Assembly (NCBI GenBank): GCA_002327445.1
Contig: DCWA01000023.1
Location: 174,637-238,636 of the forward strand
DNA from: Desulfobacteraceae bacterium UBA2174
Lineage (GTDB): Bacteria; Desulfobacterota; Desulfobacteria; Desulfobacterales; UBA2174
Direction: 5' to 3'
DNA length: 64,000 nt
The translations under genes were made by a program, and so were the position numbers. The notes under the pieces are model-generated. The model worked only from the letters and a program-made list of their open reading frames with translations, searched no databases and was not told the origin of the DNA. Positions 1-8,617 of the stretch are shown one piece after another; within the stretch, counting starts at the first letter, position 1, and every line of letters begins with the position of its first letter.

Positions 1-17
1 CCCCCGCCGCTCTCCTC

Positions 18-2642
18 ATGGCGAACCGCGAAACCCTCACGGCTCGCTGCCTGCGCGGAGAGGTGCCCGACTGTCTCCAGGCGCACACCGCCCTGCTGGA
101 CGACTATTTCCGGAACCGCTTCGAGTCCAGCCGGGTCGGACTGCACCTGGACCTGGTGCGCAATCCCTACGCCATCGTCGCGCTGGGGGGCTACGGCCGG
201 GGCGAGCAGTGCGTTCACAGCGACGTGGACCTGATGCTGCTGTTTGAAGCCAAGGTCCCCGCGGAGGCCGAGGAGCTGATCCGGGAGGTGGTCTACCCGC
301 TGTGGGACGCCGGGATGGAGGTGGGCCACGCCACCCGCAGCCTCAAAGAATCTCTTCGCCTGGCCCGCCAGGACTACGAAGTGCTCACCTCGCTGCTGGA
401 CGCGCGCTTCATCTGCGGCCAGAGCCGCCTTTATTCGATGCTCACCGAGCGGCTGCGCCAGACGGTGATCCATCCCAAAAAGGCGGAAATCATCCGCTGG
501 CTGGTGGATACCAACCGGGCCCGGCACCGGCGCTTCGGCGATTCATCCTACCTGCTGGAACCGAATCTGAAGGAAGGCCAGGGCGGACTGCGCGACTACC
601 ACACGATGCGCTGGATCGCCCGCATCCAGTCCAACCTGCACCTGCGCCGGGACCTGGAATATGCCGGCTACCTCACCACGGACGAATACGCCGCCTTCGA
701 CGAAGCCCTGCGGTTTGTCTGGGAGGTGCGCAACCGCCTGCACCACGCCTCGGGCCGCAAAAACGACCAGTTGCACTTCGACCAGCAGGTCCGAATCGCC
801 CGGGCGATGCATTACAGCGCCGCCAACGGGCAGCAGCCGGTGGAGCGTTTTCTCGGCCGGCTTCACGGGCACATGGAATTCATCAAGGAAAAACACCTGA
901 TGTTTCTCTACGACCAGGGCTACGGCCTGCGCCGCCGTCCCCGGGGTGCTCCGGTCGCCGCCTCGGCGGGCATCGAAGTGGTGGCCGACCGCCTGGCCTT
1001 CGCCGCCCCCGAGCAGATCCTGGCGCAGCCCGGCCTGCTGCTTCGCATTTTCGAGGAAGCCGCCCGGCTGCAACTTCCGCTGGGGACAGAAGCCAAGCGC
1101 CTGGTGCGCGAATTTCTGCACCTGGTGGATGAGCACACCCTCGGCGAGCCGGAGAACCTGCAGGTTTTCGAACAGATCCTGCTGCGGCCGGCGCCGACCT
1201 TCAACGTGCTGTCGGAAATGCGACGCACCGGTTTGCTCTTCCGGTTGATTCCGGAACTGGAAACCATCCGCGACCGGATCCAGTACGATGCCTATCACCT
1301 GTTTCCGGTGGATCGCCACTCCCTGAAGGTCGTGCGGGCCATCAAGGGCTTCGGCACCCCGGCGGACATCTCCGGCGATCCGCTCTGCGGCGAGATCTAC
1401 AAGATGCTGCGCCAGCGCAAGTCCCTTCTCTGGGCCGCGCTGCTCCACGATATCGGCAAGGGAACGCCCGGGGGGGATCACGCCGCGCGGGGCGCGCTCC
1501 TTGCGCGGCAGATTCTCGCCCGCATCGGCTACCGGGAGAAAGAAATCGAGACGGTGGCCTTCCTGGTCGCCGAGCACCTGATGCTCATCAAGGCCGCCAC
1601 GCGCCGGGACATCAACGACGAGGAGACAGCCATCGCCTGCGCCCGCCGCATCCAGGATCCGGTGCGCCTGCGGATGCTCTACCTGCTCACCGTGGCCGAC
1701 TCGCTCTCCACCGGTCCCAAGGCATGGAACCAGTGGACCGCCACCTTGCTGCGCGAACTTTTTTTCAAGATCCTCAAGATCCTGGAAGGCGGGGAGCTGG
1801 CCACGGGCAAGGCAGTGAGCCTGGTGGAGGCCAAACGCCGGCAGTTGATGGCGCACGCCGCCGGCGCCACGGAGGCCGAAGAGATCGGCCGCCTGATCGA
1901 GTTCATGTCGCCGCGCTACCTGCTCTACGTTCCCGTGAGCGACATTTTGGCCCATACGGCCCTGTACCGGCGCCTGGGCGACGCTGATTTCGTCTGGGAC
2001 ATCTCCCGGCCCAACGGCGGTGTCACGCGCAAGGTGACCATCTGCGCCAAGGACCATCCGGGGCTGTTCTCCAAGATCGCCGGCATCTTCACCCTGAACG
2101 GGATGAACATCCTTGGATGCCAGGTCTACACTTGGCGCAACAACCTGGCCTTGGACGTCTTCGAGGTCACTCCCCCGCCGGATCCGTTTTTCGAGACGGA
2201 ACGCTGGCAACGCGCCGAAGAGCACCTCCGGGAAGCCCTGGCGGGGCGTCTGGACCTGGCGGCCGCGCTGGCGGAAAATATCGCCTGCCGCCGGCCGGTT
2301 GCGAAGGCGGTGGACCGCCGTCCGCCCCGGGTGGTGATCAACAACGATGCCTCCAGCTTTTTCACCATCATCGAAGTTTTCGCCGACGACTTTCCCGGCC
2401 TCCTCTACCGGGTCACGGACGCCCTGCTGCGCTGCCGCCTGGACATCTGGGTGGCCCGGGTGGCGACCAACGTCGACCAGGTGGTGGACGTGTTCTATGT
2501 CCGGGATTTCGACGGCCAGAAAGTGGACCGAACCGACCAGGCGGCCGCCATCCAGGAGGCCGTCATGTCGGTGTTGAATCAAGTTCCGGTTGAATCGCCA
2601 CCCGTTTCGGCTCCTGCGAAAAAAGGAGAATCCCCCGCATGA
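18..2642 (+). CDS. glnD: PII uridylyltransferase / uridylyl-removing enzyme GlnD
   Basis: Bifunctional nitrogen sensor that uridylylates PII when glutamine is low and removes UMP when it is high. The 874-aa protein has the family's full layout: a nucleotidyltransferase domain with GGYGRGE (57-63) and SDVDL (68-72), an HD phosphohydrolase domain with LLHDIGKG near residue 475, and two C-terminal ACT domains (from about 674 and 784) that bind glutamine. The length matches the family. The stop codon overlaps the start of amtB (ATGA), and its substrate PII is encoded just downstream, so transcription with amtB-glnB-glnA is likely. Only 17 bases precede the start, so the promoter cannot be judged. 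Confidence 0.97.
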   Translation: MANRETLTARCLRGEVPDCLQAHTALLDDYFRNRFESSRVGLHLDLVRNPYAIVALGGYGRGEQCVHSDVDLMLLFEAKVPAEAEELIREVVYPLWDAGMEVGHATRSLKESLRLARQDYEVLTSLLDARFICGQSRLYSMLTERLRQTVIHPKKAEIIRWLVDTNRARHRRFGDSSYLLEPNLKEGQGGLRDYHTMRWIARIQSNLHLRRDLEYAGYLTTDEYAAFDEALRFVWEVRNRLHHASGRKNDQLHFDQQVRIARAMHYSAANGQQPVERFLGRLHGHMEFIKEKHLMFLYDQGYGLRRRPRGAPVAASAGIEVVADRLAFAAPEQILAQPGLLLRIFEEAARLQLPLGTEAKRLVREFLHLVDEHTLGEPENLQVFEQILLRPAPTFNVLSEMRRTGLLFRLIPELETIRDRIQYDAYHLFPVDRHSLKVVRAIKGFGTPADISGDPLCGEIYKMLRQRKSLLWAALLHDIGKGTPGGDHAARGALLARQILARIGYREKEIETVAFLVAEHLMLIKAATRRDINDEETAIACARRIQDPVRLRMLYLLTVADSLSTGPKAWNQWTATLLRELFFKILKILEGGELATGKAVSLVEAKRRQLMAHAAGATEAEEIGRLIEFMSPRYLLYVPVSDILAHTALYRRLGDADFVWDISRPNGGVTRKVTICAKDHPGLFSKIAGIFTLNGMNILGCQVYTWRNNLALDVFEVTPPPDPFFETERWQRAEEHLREALAGRLDLAAALAENIACRRPVAKAVDRRPPRVVINNDASSFFTIIEVFADDFPGLLYRVTDALLRCRLDIWVARVATNVDQVVDVFYVRDFDGQKVDRTDQAAAIQEAVMSVLNQVPVESPPVSAPAKKGESPA

Positions 2643-3934
2643 AAGCCAAAGCAGCTCTCGCCACCCTCGCCGGCCTCTGTCTCAGCGCTGGCACCGCCTT
2701 GGCCGCCGAGGGCGGCATTGACAGCGGCAACACGGCCTGGATCATCGTTTCCACGGCCTTGGTGATGATGATGACCCCCGCCGGCCTGGCCTTGTTTTAC
2801 GGAGGCATGTCGCGGTACAAGAACCTGCTCAACACCATCGCCATGACCGTGGCGGCCTACTGCGTCGCCAGCGTGGTCTGGGTGGTCTGGGGGTACAGCC
2901 TGGCCTTCGGGCCGGACCGGGCCGGGATCCTCGGCGGGCTGGACCATCTGCTCCTTTCCGGCATCGGGCCCCAATCGGTCAGCGGCACGATTCCCACCTA
3001 CGTCTTCGCCCTGTTCCAGATGACCTTTGCCGCCATCACGGTGGCCCTGGTGCTCGGCTCGGTGGTGGATCGGATGAAATTTTCCGCCTGGCTGATCTTC
3101 TCCGTTCTCTGGATCACGGCGGTCTACTGTCCCATCGCCCACTGGGTCTGGGGCGGAGGGTGGATGTCCAGGATGGGCGCCCTGGACTTTGCCGGCGGCA
3201 ACGTGGTGCACATCAACGCCGGCGTGGCCGGGCTGGTCCTGTGCCTGGCCCTGGGAAAACGCGTCGGCTACGGTCGGGAGGCGATGTTTCCCTCCAGCAT
3301 CGCCCTGACGGCCCTGGGGGCGGCGCTGCTGTGGTTCGGGTGGTTCGGTTTCAACGCCGGCAGCCAGCTCGCCGCAGACGGTTTGGCCGGATCGGCCTTT
3401 CTGGTGACCAACACCTCCGCCGCCGTGGCCGGGCTAGCCTGGATGGGCGCCGAATGGTTCGTCACCCGAAAACCGACCCTGCTCGGCCTGGCTTCGGGCA
3501 TCGTCGCCGGCCTGGTATCCATCACGCCGGCGGCCGGTTTCGTCAACCTGGGCGGAGCCATGATCATCGGCCTGGTGGCCGGCTGCTTCGGCTACTATTC
3601 GGTTTCGGTGCTCAAGCGCAAGCTCGGCTATGACGATTCGCTGGACGCGTTCGGTGTTCACGGAATGTGCGGCCTCTGGGGCGCCGTGGCCACCGGGCTG
3701 CTGGCCGATCCGGCCGTCAACGCCACCGCCACCGGACTCTTTTACGGCAATCCCAAACAGTTGTGGATCCAGCTCGTCTCCATCCTCGGCACCATCGCCT
3801 ATACCGCGGTGGCCACTCTGGTGGTGGCCTATGTGACCAAGATGCTCGCCGGCGGCCTGCGGGTGGACCCCGAGAGCGAAGTGGCGGGCCTGGACAATGC
3901 CATTCACGGCGAGCGCGCCTTCGAGATTCAATAG
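2639..3934 (+). CDS. amtB: Ammonium transporter AmtB
   Basis: Inner-membrane ammonium channel of the Amt/Rh family, 431 aa. A cleavable signal peptide ends at about residue 22 (after TALA), followed by about eleven hydrophobic helices. The twin-histidine pore is present: one His in the segment GGNVVHINAG and one in FGVHGMCGLWGA. The start overlaps the glnD stop by 4 nt, which suggests translational coupling. Adjacency to a PII gene is the classical amtB arrangement, in which deuridylylated PII blocks the channel. No sigma-54 type -24/-12 element was seen upstream, so the gene probably depends on the glnD promoter. Confidence 0.97.
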   Translation: MKAKAALATLAGLCLSAGTALAAEGGIDSGNTAWIIVSTALVMMMTPAGLALFYGGMSRYKNLLNTIAMTVAAYCVASVVWVVWGYSLAFGPDRAGILGGLDHLLLSGIGPQSVSGTIPTYVFALFQMTFAAITVALVLGSVVDRMKFSAWLIFSVLWITAVYCPIAHWVWGGGWMSRMGALDFAGGNVVHINAGVAGLVLCLALGKRVGYGREAMFPSSIALTALGAALLWFGWFGFNAGSQLAADGLAGSAFLVTNTSAAVAGLAWMGAEWFVTRKPTLLGLASGIVAGLVSITPAAGFVNLGGAMIIGLVAGCFGYYSVSVLKRKLGYDDSLDAFGVHGMCGLWGAVATGLLADPAVNATATGLFYGNPKQLWIQLVSILGTIAYTAVATLVVAYVTKMLAGGLRVDPESEVAGLDNAIHGERAFEIQ

Positions 3935-4003
3935 CCGCCAACGGTTTTGCGAACGTATCGAAACGATTTTGGACACGGCCATACCAGAAAGGAGTCAGCC
4001 AAA

Positions 4004-4348
4004 ATGAGCATGAAAAAGATCGAGGCGATCATCAAGCCCTTCAAGCTCGACGACGTCAAGGAAGCCCTCAACGAGATCGGGGTCCAGGGGATGACCATTT
4101 CGGAGGTCAAAGGTTACGGCCGCCAGAAGGGGCACAAGGAAATTTATCGCGGGGCCGAGTATGTGGTGGACTTCATCCCCAAGATCAAGCTGGAGATCGT
4201 CGTGCCGTCGCAGATGACCGGCCAGGTGGTCGAAACCATCCAAAAAGCGGCCAACACCGGCAAATTGGGCGACGGTAAGATCTTCGTGGTGCCCATCGAG
4301 GAGGCCATCCGGGTGCGCACCGGAGAGCGGGGCACCGACGCGATATAA
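4004..4348 (+). CDS. glnB: Nitrogen regulatory protein PII (GlnB/GlnK)
   Basis: Trimeric 2-oxoglutarate/ATP sensor of about 114 aa. It has the T-loop with GAEYVVDFIPK; the Tyr corresponds to Tyr51, the uridylylation site used by GlnD, when counted from the MKKIEAI start. The C-terminal signature GDGKIFVVPIEEAIRVRTGE is present. The start at 4004 is chosen because GGAG lies 9 nt upstream (3991-3994); a second in-frame ATG at 4010 would give the more usual MKKIEAI N-terminus. An upstream in-frame ATG at 3947 has no family support. Linkage to amtB points to a GlnK-like role, linkage to glnA to a GlnB-like role; sequence alone does not decide. Confidence 0.96.
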   Translation: MSMKKIEAIIKPFKLDDVKEALNEIGVQGMTISEVKGYGRQKGHKEIYRGAEYVVDFIPKIKLEIVVPSQMTGQVVETIQKAANTGKLGDGKIFVVPIEEAIRVRTGERGTDAI

Positions 4349-4429
4349 ACGACAGACAACGAAAATGGGTCAAAACAATCAGATCGGGCCGATCGAACGC
4401 ATTCAACCCCAACACCAAGGAGAAAAGGC

Positions 4430-5842
4430 ATGACACCCGCGGAAGTTCTTAAGATGGCAAAGGAAAAGGATCTGAAGGTGCTCGATATCCGCTTCATGGA
4501 TTTTCCCGGCATGTGGCAGCACTTCAGCGTTCCGATCAAGGAGTTGGACGAAGGGAGCTTCGAGGACGGCTTCGGTTTCGACGGATCGAGCATCCGCGGC
4601 TGGCAGCCGATCAACGCCAGCGACATGCTGGTGATCCCCGATGCCGCCACCGCCAAGATCGATCCGTTTTTCGAGGTGCCCACCCTGGTGATGATCGGCA
4701 ACATCGCCGATCCCATCACCCGCGAGGCATACTCCCGCGACCCGCGCCACATCGCCAAGAAGGCCGAGGCTTACCTGAAACGCACCGGCATCGGCGACAC
4801 GGCCTATGTGGGCCCGGAAGCCGAATTTTTCATCTTCGACAACATCCAGTACGAATCCGGGCGCAACATGGCCTTCTACGAGATCGACTCGGTGGAGGCG
4901 AGCTGGAATTCCGGCCGCGCCGAGGGGCCGAACCTCGGCTACAAGTCGCGGCCCAAAGAAGCCTACTTCCCGGTACCGCCCACCGACAAGTTTCAGGACC
5001 TGCGCACCGAAATGATGATGGTTCTGGAGGGCCTGGGCATCGACATCGAGTGCCAGCACCACGAGGTGGCCACCGCCGGCCAGGCGGAAATCGACATGCG
5101 CTTCAAGCCCCTGGTGCAGATGGCCGACCAGCTCATGTGGTTCAAGTACGTGTTGAAGAACGTGGCCTACCGCGCCGGCCACACCGTCACCTTCATGCCC
5201 AAGCCGATCTTCGAGGACAACGGCTCGGGGATGCACACCCACATGAGCATCTGGCGCGGCGACCAGCCCCTGTTTGCCGGTGACAAGTACGCCGGTGTCA
5301 GCCAGGAGGCCCTCTGGGCCATCGGCGGCATTCTGGCCCATTGCAAGGCGGTGTGCGCCTTCACCAATCCCACCACCAACTCGTACAAGCGCCTGGTGCC
5401 GGGCTTCGAGGCCCCGGTGAACCTGGCCTACTCCAGCCGCAACCGGTCGGCGGCCATCCGCATCCCGATGTATTCCTCCTCGCCCAAGGCCAAGCGCATC
5501 GAGTTTCGCACCCCCGACCCGTCCTGCAACGGGTACCTGGCCTTCTCCGCGATCCTGATGGCGGTTCTCGACGGCATCGAGAACAAGATCGATCCGGGCG
5601 ATCCGCTGGACAAGAACATCTACGACCTGCCGCCCGAGGAATTGGCCCACATCCCCTCGGCTCCCGGTTCTCTGGACGAGGCCCTGGCGGCGCTGAAAGA
5701 GGATCATGCCTTCCTCCTCAAGGGGGATGTGTTCACCAAGGACGTGATCGACACCTGGATCGCCTACAAGACCGCCCACGAGGTCAATCCGGTGCGTCTG
5801 CGGCCGCATCCGCATGAATTTTACCTTTACTATGACATCTGA
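4430..5842 (+). CDS. glnA: Type I glutamine synthetase
   Basis: ATP-dependent synthesis of glutamine from glutamate and ammonia; dodecameric cytosolic enzyme. At 470 aa it matches the GSI-beta subgroup. The N-terminal latch region has FGFDGSSIRGW, the metal and substrate loop has GPEAEFFIFD and the ATP-binding loop has NGSGMHTHMS. The adenylylation site Tyr lies in NIYDLPPEE, so GlnE-type control is expected. An AAGGAG-like site sits just upstream of the ATG. It is the last gene of the nitrogen cluster; a gap of 81 nt follows glnB and shows no terminator. Confidence 0.97.
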   Translation: MTPAEVLKMAKEKDLKVLDIRFMDFPGMWQHFSVPIKELDEGSFEDGFGFDGSSIRGWQPINASDMLVIPDAATAKIDPFFEVPTLVMIGNIADPITREAYSRDPRHIAKKAEAYLKRTGIGDTAYVGPEAEFFIFDNIQYESGRNMAFYEIDSVEASWNSGRAEGPNLGYKSRPKEAYFPVPPTDKFQDLRTEMMMVLEGLGIDIECQHHEVATAGQAEIDMRFKPLVQMADQLMWFKYVLKNVAYRAGHTVTFMPKPIFEDNGSGMHTHMSIWRGDQPLFAGDKYAGVSQEALWAIGGILAHCKAVCAFTNPTTNSYKRLVPGFEAPVNLAYSSRNRSAAIRIPMYSSSPKAKRIEFRTPDPSCNGYLAFSAILMAVLDGIENKIDPGDPLDKNIYDLPPEELAHIPSAPGSLDEALAALKEDHAFLLKGDVFTKDVIDTWIAYKTAHEVNPVRLRPHPHEFYLYYDI

Positions 5843-5869
5843 TGTCGCGGGTCCCGCTCAAAATAATCG

Positions 5870-5899
5870 TTGACATCCTTTCGGCGTCGGTGCTATCGG
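5870..5899 (+). promoter_or_regulatory. Candidate sigma-70 promoter of the DAHP synthase leader
   Basis: A perfect TTGACA at 5870-5875 is followed after 18 nt by TATCGG (5894-5899), a weak -10. Transcription would start near 5906, just before the Tyr-rich leader ORF and its terminator. This position supports the attenuator reading, but the -10 match is only 3 of 6. Confidence 0.45.
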
Positions 5900-5924
5900 G
5901 TCGATCAAGATGGAACCAGACGGG

Positions 5925-6020
5925 ATGAACACCATGCGCGTTTTGCCTCAGAGCGGTTTTTTCGGTTATCGGGAGTATTCTTATTACTCCTATTGGACCG
6001 GTCCGCCCGGGGTGCGCTGA
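5925..6020 (+). CDS. Tyrosine-rich leader peptide (attenuator) of the DAHP synthase gene
   Basis: A 31-codon ORF with five Tyr codons in nine positions (Tyr15, 18, 20, 21, 23), preceded by Phe-Phe and followed at once by a Trp codon (core FFGYREYSYYSYW). It lies between a candidate TTGACA promoter and a strong terminator hairpin, with the DAHP synthase gene beyond. Such a cluster of one amino acid's codons is the hallmark of ribosome-mediated attenuation, here sensing charged tRNA-Tyr and perhaps Phe and Trp. Bases 6003-6009 (CCGCCCG) can pair with 6049-6055 (CGGGCGG) in the terminator's 5' arm and form an antiterminator. A second in-frame ATG at 5934 could be the real start; no strong ribosome binding site is visible for either. 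Confidence 0.75.
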   Translation: MNTMRVLPQSGFFGYREYSYYSYWTGPPGVR

Positions 6021-6041
6021 AGCAGACCACTTCAACCACAG

Positions 6042-6080
6042 AAGGCCGCGGGCGGATCGGAAACCGCCCGCGGCCTTTTC
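6042..6080 (+). terminator. Rho-independent terminator (attenuator) before the DAHP synthase gene
   Basis: A perfect 14-bp stem (6042-6055 with 6064-6077) around an 8-nt loop, GC-rich, running into a TTTTCGGTTT tract. It lies 22 nt after the leader stop codon and about 95 nt before the DAHP synthase start, so it would stop transcription inside the leader unless an antiterminator forms. Confidence 0.85.
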
Positions 6081-6174
6081 GGTTTCATGCCGGGCCGCGA
6101 GCGGAGAACAGATCCGAGCGCGGCCTTCGCTTTTCGGCCTCCGGCACCGCCGGCGCCAATGAAAGGAACCCGCA

Positions 6175-7245
6175 ATGAAACCGACCTTCGACCTGCGGAT
6201 CAAGGACTACCGGCCGCTGATGCCCCCCGACCGGCTCAGGGAAATGCTGCCGGCCAGCCCCATCGCCTACGAGACCGTCCTGGGCGGCCGGGAGGCCATC
6301 GGCCGCATCCTGGACGGCAGCGACCGGCGCCTGATGGTCATCTGCGGCCCCTGCTCCATCCACGACGAAAAGGCGGCCTTCGAGTACGCCGAACACCTGG
6401 CGGCGTTGAGTCGCGAGCTGCATGAAACCCTGCTGGTGGTGATGCGGGTCTACTTCGAAAAGCCGCGCACCACCGTGGGCTGGAAGGGGCTGATCAACGA
6501 CCCGCGCATGGACGGCACCTGCGACATCGAGGAAGGGCTGTACCGGGCGCGGCGGATTTTGATTGCCATCAATGAAATGGGCCTGCCCACGGCCACCGAG
6601 ATGCTCGACCCCATCACCCCCCAGTACGTGGACGCACTGGTGAGCTGGGCCGCCATCGGCGCCCGCACCACCGAGAGCCAGACCCACCGGGAAATGGCCA
6701 GCGGCCTGTCCATGCCCGTGGGGTTCAAGAACGGCACCGACGGCAACCTGGAGGTGGCGATCAATGCCATGCTGGCGGCCCGCGCCTCCCAGAGCTTCGT
6801 GGGCATCGATCGCCAGGGGCATACCTGCATTGTTACCACCACCGGCAATCCCCGGGGCCACCTGGTGATGCGCGGGGGCCGCCAGCCCAACTACGACAGC
6901 ACCAGCATCGAAGCCGCCCGCATGCAATTGGTGGCCCACGGGCTGCCCGAGGCCATCGTAGTGGACTGCTCCCACGCCAACAGCCTGAAAAAGCACCAGG
7001 GCCAGCCCATCGTCTGGCGCAACGTCATCGAACAGCGCCTGCGAGGCAACGACAGCATCGTCGGCCTGATGCTGGAGAGCAACCTGTTCGCGGGCAATCA
7101 GAAATTTTCCGGCGATCCCGGCAAGCTGCGCTACGGGGTGTCGCTCACCGACGAGTGCATTTCCTGGGAGACCACCGAGCAGTTGCTGCGCTGGGCCGAC
7201 CAGCGGTTGCGCACCACCGATGACACCGTCCGCCGGGCGGGATGA
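6175..7245 (+). CDS. aroF: 3-deoxy-7-phosphoheptulonate (DAHP) synthase, class I-alpha
   Basis: First step of the shikimate pathway: phosphoenolpyruvate plus erythrose-4-phosphate to DAHP. The 356-aa protein resembles the AroF/AroG/AroH type of enteric bacteria: RLMVICGPCSIHD, MRVYFEKPRTTVGWKGL, GARTTESQTHREMASGLS and VGFKNGTDG. GGAA precedes the ATG. The Tyr-rich attenuator upstream suggests the tyrosine-regulated isoenzyme (AroF in enteric naming), which is an inference; feedback specificity cannot be read here. It heads a group with aroB, aroE and aroA. A second, unrelated-subtype DAHP synthase lies at 15239-16276. Confidence 0.95.
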   Translation: MKPTFDLRIKDYRPLMPPDRLREMLPASPIAYETVLGGREAIGRILDGSDRRLMVICGPCSIHDEKAAFEYAEHLAALSRELHETLLVVMRVYFEKPRTTVGWKGLINDPRMDGTCDIEEGLYRARRILIAINEMGLPTATEMLDPITPQYVDALVSWAAIGARTTESQTHREMASGLSMPVGFKNGTDGNLEVAINAMLAARASQSFVGIDRQGHTCIVTTTGNPRGHLVMRGGRQPNYDSTSIEAARMQLVAHGLPEAIVVDCSHANSLKKHQGQPIVWRNVIEQRLRGNDSIVGLMLESNLFAGNQKFSGDPGKLRYGVSLTDECISWETTEQLLRWADQRLRTTDDTVRRAG

Positions 7246-7327
7246 AATGGTTCTCCGTTATCGGTTATCGGGAAAAAACAAAAACGGCGCCAAGGTGCCA
7301 CCGGCGACGCCAACAGGCCAAGATGCC

Positions 7328-7406
7328 TTGCCGCCGTTCCGAACTCATTGAAAAATTGTGCCATCTTCAAGAGATCCCTCGTCGCTGCGCTTCTCGGGAT
7401 GACACC
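7328..7406. repeat. Interspersed intergenic repeat, copy 1
   Basis: Most of the 276-nt gap between the DAHP synthase and aroB is noncoding. It holds a copy of an element with the shape CCTTGCCGCC...GAGATCCCTCG(C/T)CGCTGCGC...CTCGGGATGACA, also found near 14262-14427, 26836-26965 and (degenerate) 30266-30345. A partial second unit starts at 7422 (CATTCCGAACGCATTC). The family resembles the palindromic repeats common between genes of deltaproteobacteria and related groups; it is not coding. Confidence 0.6.
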
Positions 7407-7521
7407 TTAATTGCCGATACCATTCCGAACGCATTCTTCCCGTGTCATTCCGAACGTAGGAATCTGCAGTTGGGAAGACAGGCAGGAGATGATGACAAAT
7501 TTCCAAACAAGCCAACATCCC

Positions 7522-8547
7522 ATGAAAACCATCGACATCGACGGCCGCAGCGGCCGTTCGACCATTTACGTCGGCGCCCGACTCGATGACCTGCCGGCGG
7601 CCCTGCCGCCGGATCGCACCGTCATCGTCACCGACCCCGTGGTGCGGCAAGCCCTCGGCGACCGTTTCCCCTCTTTCCCGGTGGTGGAAATCGGAACCGG
7701 CGAGGCGGCCAAGACCCTCGACACACTGGCGACGGTTTACCGGCGGTTCATCGGCCTGGGCCTGGGCCGCGACAGTTTCGTGCTGGCCATCGGCGGCGGG
7801 GTGGTCTGCGACCTGGCCGGATTTGCCGCCGCCACCTACCTGCGCGGGGTGCGCTTCGGGTTCGCCCCCACGACCCTGCTGGCACAGGTGGACGCCTCGG
7901 TGGGCGGCAAGAACGGCGTCAACATCGACGGGTACAAGAACATGGTGGGTCTTTTCGCCCAGCCCGAGGCAGTCTGGTGCGATCCCACCGTGCTGGCGAG
8001 CCTGCCCCCCCGCGAGATCGGCTGCGGCATGGCCGAAATCATCAAGCATGGCGCCATCGCCGACCTCAAGCTCATCGAGCGGCTCGAATCCCGGCGCGAG
8101 GCCGCCCTGGCCCTGGATCCGGGCGTGATGGCCGACTTGGTGGAGCGCTCGGTGCGGATCAAGGCCGCCGTAGTGGCCCGCGACGAGCGGGAAAGCGGCG
8201 AGCGGCGCCAGCTCAATTTCGGGCACACCTTCGGTCATGCGGTGGAAAAGGTCACCGGCGCCCCCCACGGCGAAGCGGTGGCCCGGGGCATGGCGCTGGC
8301 CGCCCGGCTGTCTTGCGAGCTGGGGACGTTGCCCGAAGCCGATGCCGGGCGCCTGATCGACCTGATCGCGTCCTACGGTCTGCCCACCGGTATCGACGGT
8401 GCCCCGGAGGCCCTGATCGACGCTCTGGCAAAGGACAAGAAGCGCGCCGGCGACCGGGTCCACTTCGTGCTGCTGGAATCGCTGGGCCGTGCCGTGGTGC
8501 AACCGATCCCCCTGGCCGTTTTGGAAAAAGAATTCCATCGTTTATAA
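7522..8547 (+). CDS. aroB: 3-dehydroquinate synthase
   Basis: Second shikimate step, DAHP to 3-dehydroquinate, NAD and metal dependent. Family features: GGGVVCDLAGFAAATYLRGV for NAD binding, VDASVGGKNGVN, the metal ligand region MAEIIKHG, and LNFGHTFGHAVEK. The start at 7522 (MKTIDID) is chosen by homology and gives 341 aa; no good ribosome binding site precedes it. In-frame ATGs at 7489 and 7492 have AGGAG almost touching and would add about ten residues. A still longer in-frame ORF from 7411 runs through repeat sequence and is not credible. Confidence 0.93.
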   Translation: MKTIDIDGRSGRSTIYVGARLDDLPAALPPDRTVIVTDPVVRQALGDRFPSFPVVEIGTGEAAKTLDTLATVYRRFIGLGLGRDSFVLAIGGGVVCDLAGFAAATYLRGVRFGFAPTTLLAQVDASVGGKNGVNIDGYKNMVGLFAQPEAVWCDPTVLASLPPREIGCGMAEIIKHGAIADLKLIERLESRREAALALDPGVMADLVERSVRIKAAVVARDERESGERRQLNFGHTFGHAVEKVTGAPHGEAVARGMALAARLSCELGTLPEADAGRLIDLIASYGLPTGIDGAPEALIDALAKDKKRAGDRVHFVLLESLGRAVVQPIPLAVLEKEFHRL

Positions 8548-8617
8548 AAGGCCATCACAGCGAAGCGGCACACATTCACTTCAGGCACTTTAGCTCACTT
8601 GTAACTTGTAGAAAACG

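Noticed and set aside
543..2582. Long antisense ORF (679 codons) opposite glnD
   Set aside because: It is a high-GC shadow of glnD with no domain; similar long antisense frames lie opposite glnA, trpE and others.
3935..4003. Possible sigma-54 promoter before glnB
   Set aside because: No GG-N10-GC element of acceptable quality was found; TTTGGACACGGCCATACC lacks the second half.
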